Shown here piece by piece: positions 57,501 to 64,000 of a stretch of 64,000 bases of DNA. The notes beneath the pieces were generated by a model, which saw only the letters and a list, made by a program, of their open reading frames with translations, ran no database searches and was not told the DNA's origin. Where the stretch lies: the NCBI GenBank assembly GCA_024364735.1, contig JAGFNQ010000279.1, forward strand, positions 1,185,732 through 1,249,731, given 5' to 3'. The DNA comes from Boesenbergia rotunda (taxonomy: Eukaryota > Streptophyta > Magnoliopsida > Zingiberales > Zingiberaceae). The translations under genes were made by a program, and so were the position numbers. Positions within the stretch are counted from its first letter, which is position 1, and each line of letters begins with the position of its first letter.

Positions 57501-58439
57501 GAGTGCTATTAGAAGAGGATGGGAAATTGTAGAGAAGTGGGAAAGAAGATGAAGAGACACAAAAAAAATTGAAGAGACACCATTAAAGAGGTGCTTGCCT
57601 CTTTACTCACCATAAAAGGCCATGAAGAGGAGGAAATGCCTAAGGCATTTTCGGCCAAGAAACCCCCCCCCCCCCTTTCTCTCCACCAAACTCTTCCCCT
57701 TCCTCCTCTTCCTCACCGAAATCAAGTCCTTCACCTCCTAGAGAAAACCGGACCAAAAGAAGAGAAGAACAAGAGGAGTGCTAGAGTTTAAGAGGTCTTT
57801 TCTTCTCAAAAAAAATTTGGAGATCTTTTGGGAACATAAGCACAAGTGGTAAGACTCCCTCACCTTCAACATAATGGCTTTTTATGTGTTTTTATGATTT
57901 TTATGTTTGCTTGTGATGTAGGGTGAAAGAGAATGGAAGAAAACCTTGAGGGAAGTTTCGGCCATAAAGGGGTACCCCCCTTTTCTATGTCCAAAAAACT
58001 TAAAGGAAGAGTTCATGAAATTGTTACTACCTTTTTGTAGTGAATATATGATGGATACATGGTGTTTGAATGCCCTCCATGATGTAAAGGACTTGGAAGA
58101 ATTCGGCCAAGTCATGAAATGGATAAATGTTGATGCATGAAGTAGGCTATTGTTCTAATGATTGTTTCCTTGCTATATAAATGTTTTAGGCCAAGAAATT
58201 TTGTGGAATCTATGCTAAGGGACCCATGTAATATTTGGCCAAGGGACCTTAAATTATGCCTTAAAACAGATTTTTATAGACCTTCATGAAGTTATAGTTA
58301 AATCAAGTGATATGCATGTGATTCGGTGTTTTATTTCATGATGGAAATAATTTATACCTTAGGGTCAGTACCTTATCTAAGTTGTTTGAGCCTAAACTCA
58401 TGCTCCATTCTATGTATTGATATTTAGAAAAATGTTACA

Positions 58440-59320
58440 TGTACCCATATGCAGGATAATCCAAGTAGAACTCTAGATCATACACCTAAACTAGTGTTTG
58501 GTGAAGTACAAACTACTTTTGCACTTGTGAATGAATCTTATGAAAAATATGCTTTTATTCCCATGTTATGTGAATGATTATGCTATGAAATCCCTACTGT
58601 GAGTTTCGACAAATTACAAGAATAAGGGTTAAGAATAGGTTCGAGTACAAAGCATGCCCCTAAACTAGTGTTTAATGAAGCCTAGACTACCTTTATACTT
58701 GTATATGACCTTAATGGTAAAATATGTTTTTGTTTACATGTTATATGAACTTTTATATCATGTTATACATACTGTGAATTTCGGCAAATTACAAGGGTAA
58801 GGGTTAAGAATAAGTGCAAGTACGATTCATGCACCCAAACTAAGGTTTAGTGAATATTAGTTTACTCTTGTACATGCTAATGATTCTCATGTAAATTATG
58901 TTTTATTTTCATGATTGGATGACTTTCATGCCATGTTATCTAGTTGTGAATTTCGGACAAATACTGGGATAAGGGTTAAAAATAAGCTCAAGCACAAAAC
59001 ATGCACCTAAACTAGTGTTCAATGAAGCCTAGACTACCCTTGTGCTTGTATATGATTCCATGTGTAACGTATGTTTTTATTTCCATGATTATATGACTTT
59101 TATACTATGTTATCCATGCTGTGAATTTTGGCCAATTACTAGAATAAAGGCTAAGAATAAGTTCAAGTACAATTCATGCACCTAAACTAGTGTTTAGAGA
59201 AGTCTAGACTACCAGTGTACTTGTAAATGACCTCTTATGTAATGTATGCCTTTATTCCAATGTTATGTGGGTTTTATGCTATGATATCCTTGCTATGAAG
59301 TTTTGGTCAGCATTGATTAA
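58440..59320. repeat. About 175-bp tandem array in the G2 LTR
   Basis: CACCTAAACTAGTGTTTA-like words recur near 58486, 58660, 58837, 59007 and 59182 (steps of about 170-177). Units also carry AATTTCGG.CAAATTAC and AAGGGTTAAGAATAAG. Confidence 0.87.
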
Positions 59321-59464
59321 GATGAGAAAAGAAAGATTAAACTAACATATTGCCTTGATTAAGACAAGCATGTTATATGTATGATGTATTGATGAAACTA
59401 GCATGATGGTTGCTTCACTTACATGTGTTAAAATAAAGGTCCTTCCATGTCTTGCTATTTATAC

Positions 59465-59690
59465 TAATGATTATGCCATGAAAGTATGCCTATGTTTATG
59501 AATGATTGAATGTCTATAGTACATGCAATATGAAAGAAAGAAAGAAAGAGAAAGAATGCATGTTCTATATATGAAAGTATGCTTATGATTATGAATGATT
59601 GAATGTCTATAGTACATGCAATATGAAAGAAAGAAAGAAAGGAATGCATGTTCTATATGAAAGAAAGAAAGAAAAGAAAAGAATGCATGT
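59465..59690. repeat. GAAA-rich and 97-bp-type repeats
   Basis: ATGATTGAATGTCTATAGTA and CATGCAATATGAAAGAAAG occur twice, with (GAAA)n runs and GAATGCATGTTCTATAT. Minus-strand frames here are repeat translations. Confidence 0.8.
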
Positions 59691-59699
59691 ATGTATTTT

Positions 59700-59890
59700 A
59701 CTTTAAAGATTGGCTTGTACCGGATCTTGAAAAGATCCACGGTTCCGGACTACCGATGATGCTGTCCCTAGGCTGAAAGATAGTAAGCCTAGAATGTAGA
59801 CCCCTGTAGGTCGGGATTAGTTACCTCGCATCCTACATAGGGGTATGCGCGCAAAAGAAAGAATGAGTACAAAGCCGGGGACCCCAAAGA
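59700..59890 (+). other. GC-rich block in the G2 LTR
   Basis: GGCTTGTACCGGA, CACGGTTCCGGACTACCGAT, GATGCTGTCC, GTATGCGCGC and GCCGGGGACCCCAAA appear in the same order as the G1 block, without its duplicated part. Confidence 0.6.
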
Positions 59891-60431
59891 AGATGATGTA
59901 TATGATTTTAAAGTATTATTTACTATGTTTTCCAAAGAGCATCCTAATGTTTTGAAATGCACATGTTCTATGTTTATATGTCTTCATGTATCTTATGTGC
60001 CTTATGAATTTTATGGTATCCACGAAATGTTATATGTTTTAAAATGCATGCGACGTACAGATTTAGTGAGTAGGAAAGTGCTTACTAAGTTTTATACTTA
60101 TAGTTTGTATGCTTATGTTGCAGATCAACATAGAAATTTCTGAGGAATGGGCAGCTGCAGGAAGGGCTAATGTGTGTGGTGGTGACTTGACTGATCGATC
60201 CACTTTAGTGCCATCTATAGACTTAGTTCTTATTTCTAATAAGACATATGTTGCTACTTTATGCATGATACTTGCTAGTTCTTTTGGAGTTTATTTAACT
60301 ATGGATGTTATTAGATGTTATATGATGTTATTACTTCCTTATCGTTGCATATGCTTTTAGTTATGTTTCATTTCCGCTGCAATGTTAGATTCATACTCAA
60401 TGATATAAGTAAGTAAAAAAAAAGGGTTAAA

Positions 60432-60468
60432 GGTAACGCGCCGCCTAACAGTAAGGGGCGGGCGTTAC
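60432..60468. terminator. Hairpin at the G2 LTR 3' end
   Basis: GTAACGCGCC faces GGGCGGGCGTTAC with a CTAACAGTAAG-type loop, at the same place as the G1 end hairpin. Confidence 0.5.
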
Positions 60469-61454
60469 ACGATAGAGGGGGGGGGGTGAATATCGTGAAA
60501 ATCTTTTCGGATAAGAAAGAGAAAACGCAGCGGAATTAAAACACACAAAGAACACAAGTATTTTTACTTGGTTCGAAGTCGCGGTCGGCTCCTACTCCAA
60601 GGCCCACGGTCCTTGACCATTTACTGCGGGCAATTCTATATTCGCGCAAAGGTTTATAGAGTTAATACAAGAATAGTGCAGTAAGTAAATGAATTACACT
60701 TTTCGTTACCGACGCCCTGATGTGGATCGTACTTCAGAGCAGAGGGTCGTCGTCGACGTTGGAATGTCGAGAACGGAGTTTGCCGGAGTAGAGCGCTTGA
60801 ACGAAAAGCTTGGAGGCGTTGGAAAAAGTGTTGTTGAAGCCTTAGGGGTTGAGCCCCTTTTATAGTGCTCCTGGGGGCGCCTGGGACGTCGGGGGCGCCT
60901 GACACGTGGCTTTGGATCCGAGAACCACTATCCGAAGCTTGGTCAGTGCTTATCCCCTTCGAATCGACTCTGGGGCTGACTGGGGCACTCGGGACCTCCC
61001 GGGCGCCCAGCTTGACTGGGTCCGCTGGCTTCGTGGCTGATTTTGCTTCGACTCATCTTTGACCTTGACCTTGGGCGCCGGGACCTCCCGAGCGCCTAGC
61101 CTAGTGTTGATTCGAAGCACTTCTTGCTTTATTGCTGTTTGGCTTTAACCTTGGGCGCCCGGGACCTCCCGGGCGCCTAGCCCAGCTGACTGCCCTCTTC
61201 CTTTGGGGCGTTCAGAGCTGCAGAAACACACTCCTTCGGTCCCTGCATTCAAGGTTAGTACCAACACAAACTAGGCAAGAATATTAGTTAGTTTTTACAG
61301 TCGTAGCTGTCTTGATTCTGACTTTGGATCTCCCAAATGGAACCCTAGGTCGAACCGACGCCTACTGTTCCCTCGACGGGGAACGCATCCTCTCCTACTC
61401 CTCTCAGGAGAGTTTACCTTTTGCCAACCGGCTCCTTCGGTTGGCCTTTTGCCC

Positions 61455-61790
61455 AGCAGCCATTCACCAGGTGCCTAACAGCCCTTCACCAGGTGCCTAG
61501 CAGCCCTTCGCCAGGTGCCTGGCAGCCCTTCGCCAGGTCTTCGATGCCTAGCAGCCCTTTGCCAGGTCTTCGATGCCTAGTAGCCCTTCGCTAGTTGCCT
61601 AGCAGTCATTCGCCAGGTCTTCAATGCCTAGCAGCCCTTCGCCAGGTGCCTAGCAGCCCTTCGCTAGGTGCCTAGCAGTCCTTCGCCAGGTCTTAAGGTT
61701 TCGACGCCTATCAGTCCTTCGCCAGGTCTTAAGGTTTCGACGCCTATCAGCCCTTCGCTAGTTGCCCAGTTGCCCTTCACCAGGACTTCT
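61455..61790 (-). repeat. CTAGCAGCCCTTCGCCAGG minisatellite, Copia-E 5' LTR
   Basis: About fifteen units, more than in the 3' LTR of the same element (38565-38770). Confidence 0.88.
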
Positions 61791-61891
61791 TTCTGCACAC
61801 TTAGTGAACACATTAGACCAAAAATAATACTTACTTTGAATCCTTTGCCAATATCAAAACAAGGTTCGATATGGTGTTTCCTGCACCAACA

Positions 61892-63228
61892 ATAATTTTA
61901 TTATAGATTGTATAATGTATGAGCATTTGTCGAGATACAAAAGTTTGTGTTGATCAAACTAAAAGTCTATAGCATCATCATATGAAATATTAAAGTGTGT
62001 TGTGATGCGAATGTACTCGATATATTTTATAACCTATGGTTTCGGCTCATGAGCATTTTTCAATCATAATAAAAATTGATGCCCTAAATCTATTGTATAT
62101 GATTGATGACATTGTGCATGGTTATGGCCTTAACCCTAATATGATTGGATGAATATGTGTGTGCGTGCATGTTGTAATTCATAATACGGCCTGCGTGTCG
62201 TGCCTTATCTCTATTTTTCTAGTTGTAAAAATAGATTTAGACTCGAATGTAACTCGAGTTTTCCTAAATTGTAATGTTCAAAATGAGGAGTGGAGTGTCC
62301 ATTGAAGAATGAAGTTACAAGAAGGATGCCGATGACACATGACGACCAAAGGATGCACTTGGAGAAGATGTTATCCCTAGGTTGACCATCGATCCTCTCA
62401 TTGGCTTGAGAAGATCGTAGTATATGGGCCATAACCATGTCACGTTTTATCACTTATATATTGATATATGCAATGTGTGTATTTGATGCATGATTAGATA
62501 AATAGTTATCTCAATTAAGTCAACTCAATATGCCTACCAAAGTTTGGTACTGATAAACTACCTCGATCATTTGTTGTTGGGTTTGCCAAAGCAAAGTGAC
62601 GCATTTTATCTTGGTAGAGTGCGAGAGGACAATTGTGATCTCCCGCTATCAAACTTTGGGTGAGACTTAACTAAGTCCCCTCAATTAGATTGAGAAACTT
62701 GGAGGCATATCCCAAAAGTTGGGAAAATTGGGTAAGAGAACAATTATTCCATGTCTTGGGCGATTAGCCAAAGCTAACTCAAGATGATGTGTAATGTGGA
62801 TCTTGACCCTTTGTTTCAAAGAGTTGCATGAGATGTAATTGGTAAAATATTACCTACCTAATTATACCAAGTCTTGGGCGATTAGCCAAAGCTAACTCAA
62901 GATGATATGTAATGTGGATCTTGACCCCTTGTTTCAAAGAGTTGCATGAGATGTAATTGGTAAAATGTTACCTACCTAATTATACCAAGTCTTGGGCGAT
63001 TAGCCAAAGCTAACTCAAGGTGAAGTATAATATGGATCTTGTCCCACATGAATAATGATTGCTATTTGGTTTGGAGTTAGTAGTGTTGGTAAATTGATTT
63101 TGCCTACATCCATGACTAGCCCCAACCAAAGCTCTACGATTTAGTGGGAGCATCATTTAATTAAAGGCCTAATTAAATGAATTAGATATGATACTTATTT
63201 CTGCATAATTCTACTGTTGTAGATCACC
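61892..63228 (+). other. Leader of Copia-F, second part
   Basis: Starts with the right TSD (ATAAT) and leads to the gag. A 118-bp tandem repeat lies at 62749-63035: TCTTGGGCGATTAGCCAAAG recurs at 62754, 62872 and 62990. No gene otherwise. Confidence 0.75.
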
Positions 63229-64000
63229 ATGTCATCTAACATGTCAAATACTCTCTCTCTGTAATCCGTCCTTGAGAAGGACAAGCTCAACGGAGCTAAT
63301 TTCCTGGACTGGTATAAAAACTTGAGGATAGTCCTCAAACAAGAACGAAAACTGTACGTTCTAGAGCAATCTCTTCCAGAAGCATCTGCCGCTAACGCTA
63401 CCCGTGCCGAAAAGGATGCTTACAAGAAGCATCAGGATGATGCACTTGATGTATCATGCCTTATGCTTGCCACCATGAACTCTGAGCTTCAGAAGCAACA
63501 TGAGAACATGAATGCACATGATATGGTTGAGCATCTAAAGCAACTATATCAAGGGAAAGCTAGGCACGAACGGTTTGAGGTGTCTAAAGCCCTATTTGCA
63601 TGCAAGATGCAAGAAGGAACTCCTGTAGGAACTCACGTACTCAATATGATTGGGTATGTCGAGAACCTTGAAAGACTATGATTTCCACTGGGCCAAGAAT
63701 TGACAACAGACCTTACCCTACAATCGTTGCCGGAGGGGTATAATCAATTTGTCATGAACTACAACATGAATGAAATTGACAAGCCTTTGTCTCAGATGCT
63801 CAGTATGTTAAGAACTGCTTAACCTAATCTCAAGAAAATCAAAACCAGTAATGTACTGATGGTACAAAAGGGCAAAGGCAAATGGAAGCCTAAAGGCAAG
63901 GGTAAGACCCAAGCCAAAGGCAAGGCCAACTCTACTACATCCAAGGCTAAAGATAAGGTGCCTAAGGAAGGGACCTGCTTCCACTGTGGTGAGACCGGAC
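63229..64000 (+). pseudogene. Copia-F gag, partial at the window edge, with nonsense codons
   Basis: Reads MSSNMSNTLSL, a stop, then SVLEKDKLNGANFLDWYKNL and RIVLKQERKLYVLEQSLPE. In frame it continues LDVSCLMLATMNSELQKQHE, then AHDMVEHLKQLYQ and FEVSKALFACKMQEGTPVG, typical of copia UBN2-type gag. In-frame stops are TAA at 63262, TGA at 63679 and TAA at 63820. After a Lys/Gly-rich stretch the CCHC knuckle starts (CFHCGETG) and is cut by the window end. Related to Copia-B gag but without its internal deletion. Confidence 0.9.

Larger units (their letters stand above)
57111..60469 (+). mobile_element. Solo gypsy LTR (family G2)
   Basis: 3359 bases from TGTAACACCCC to GGCGGGCGTTACA, flanked by CGATA at 57106-57110 and 60470-60474. 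No PBS or gag. Layout parallels G1 (tRNA-like module, mid array of about 175 bp, GC-rich block, end hairpin) but most sequence differs. Short frames (57591, 57946) are not recognised. Confidence 0.93.
37612..61891 (-). mobile_element. Copia-E: pol-less copia element carrying three nested insertions
   Basis: Minus-strand element of 24.3 kb; about 7.06 kb after removing three inserts with their duplicated sites. LTRs at 57089-61891 (5') and 37612-38871 (3'), PBS 57075-57087, truncated gag 56013-56863 and a pol-less interior. Same structure as Copia-D: gag cut at the same point and the same modules. TSD ATAAT. Confidence 0.92.
57089..61891 (-). repeat. 5' LTR of Copia-E, split by a solo gypsy LTR
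   Basis: LTR pieces 57089-57110 and 60475-61891, 1.44 kb joined. TATA motif near 60857, GC palindromes near 61155, minisatellite 61455-61790. Longer than the 3' LTR mainly through minisatellite units and a stretch near 60780-60830. Confidence 0.92.
26067..64000 (+). mobile_element. Copia-F: outer copia retrotransposon, 5' part
   Basis: Its 5' LTR starts TGTTAGTAGGAGCCCTAG at 26067, is split by Copia-D at 27415 and resumes at 37203/37208 to end near 37535. A Met-tRNA PBS follows at 37537-37549. The leader is split by Copia-E (37612-61891) and resumes at 61892. Gag starts at 63229 and leaves the window. The LTR pieces add to about 1.68 kb and match the solo LTR at 28732-30584 in order. Pol and the 3' LTR are outside the window. 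Confidence 0.88.

Overview
This window is plant nuclear DNA made almost entirely of LTR retrotransposons. I found no host protein gene, rRNA, tRNA gene or CRISPR array. The evidence is plant-type Ty1/copia and Ty3/gypsy (chromovirus) proteins, primer-binding sites matching the 3' end of initiator Met-tRNA, long TG...CA-type LTRs with 5-bp target-site duplications (TSDs), and poly(A) retroposons. The dense nesting suggests a repeat-rich angiosperm, probably a monocot. I cannot name the species from sequence alone.

Left part (1-26066). Positions 1-3035 are most of a minus-strand gypsy LTR cut by the window edge. Positions 3036-3817 are an unclassified segment plus a broken gag piece; the same pair recurs at 22521-23340. 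Between the two copies lies Copia-A (3818-22520, +), the only element here with nearly complete pol. Its 3' LTR is split by Copia-B (12469-22175, -, TSD CGCGC), a broken copia of another family. Then come the rest of a minus-strand copia gag (Copia-C) with a poly(A) retroposon in it (24052-24959) and two LTR fragments lying head to head.

Right part (26067-64000). One outer plus-strand copia (Copia-F) starts at 26067 and runs off the right edge, where its broken gag is seen (63229-64000). Two members of a pol-less copia family sit inside it: Copia-D (27416-37202, -, TSD TCTTC) in its 5' LTR and Copia-E (37612-61891, -, TSD ATAAT) in its leader. Copia-E was hit by a solo copia LTR (39657-41994, TSD GTATT), a gypsy element with a large pol deletion (44423-55935, TSD TTAAA) whose 3' LTR holds a poly(A) retroposon, and a solo gypsy LTR (57111-60469, TSD CGATA). 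Another solo LTR (28732-30584, TSD GAAAA) lies within Copia-D's 3' LTR.

How the parts relate. Copia-A, D and E share LTR ends (TGTTGGTGCAGG...CTCGATCCAACA). A carries pol; D and E have about 4.3 kb of interior with a gag truncated before the zinc knuckle and repeated polypurine-like modules where pol would be. This looks like an autonomous/non-autonomous pair. Every coding region seen has stops, frameshifts or deletions. The most interesting signals are non-coding: a tRNA-like A-box/B-box module antisense in both gypsy LTR families, tandem arrays of about 181 and 175 bp inside those LTRs, a terminal hairpin in the LTR ends, and two poly(A) retroposons that share only a 3' hairpin tail.
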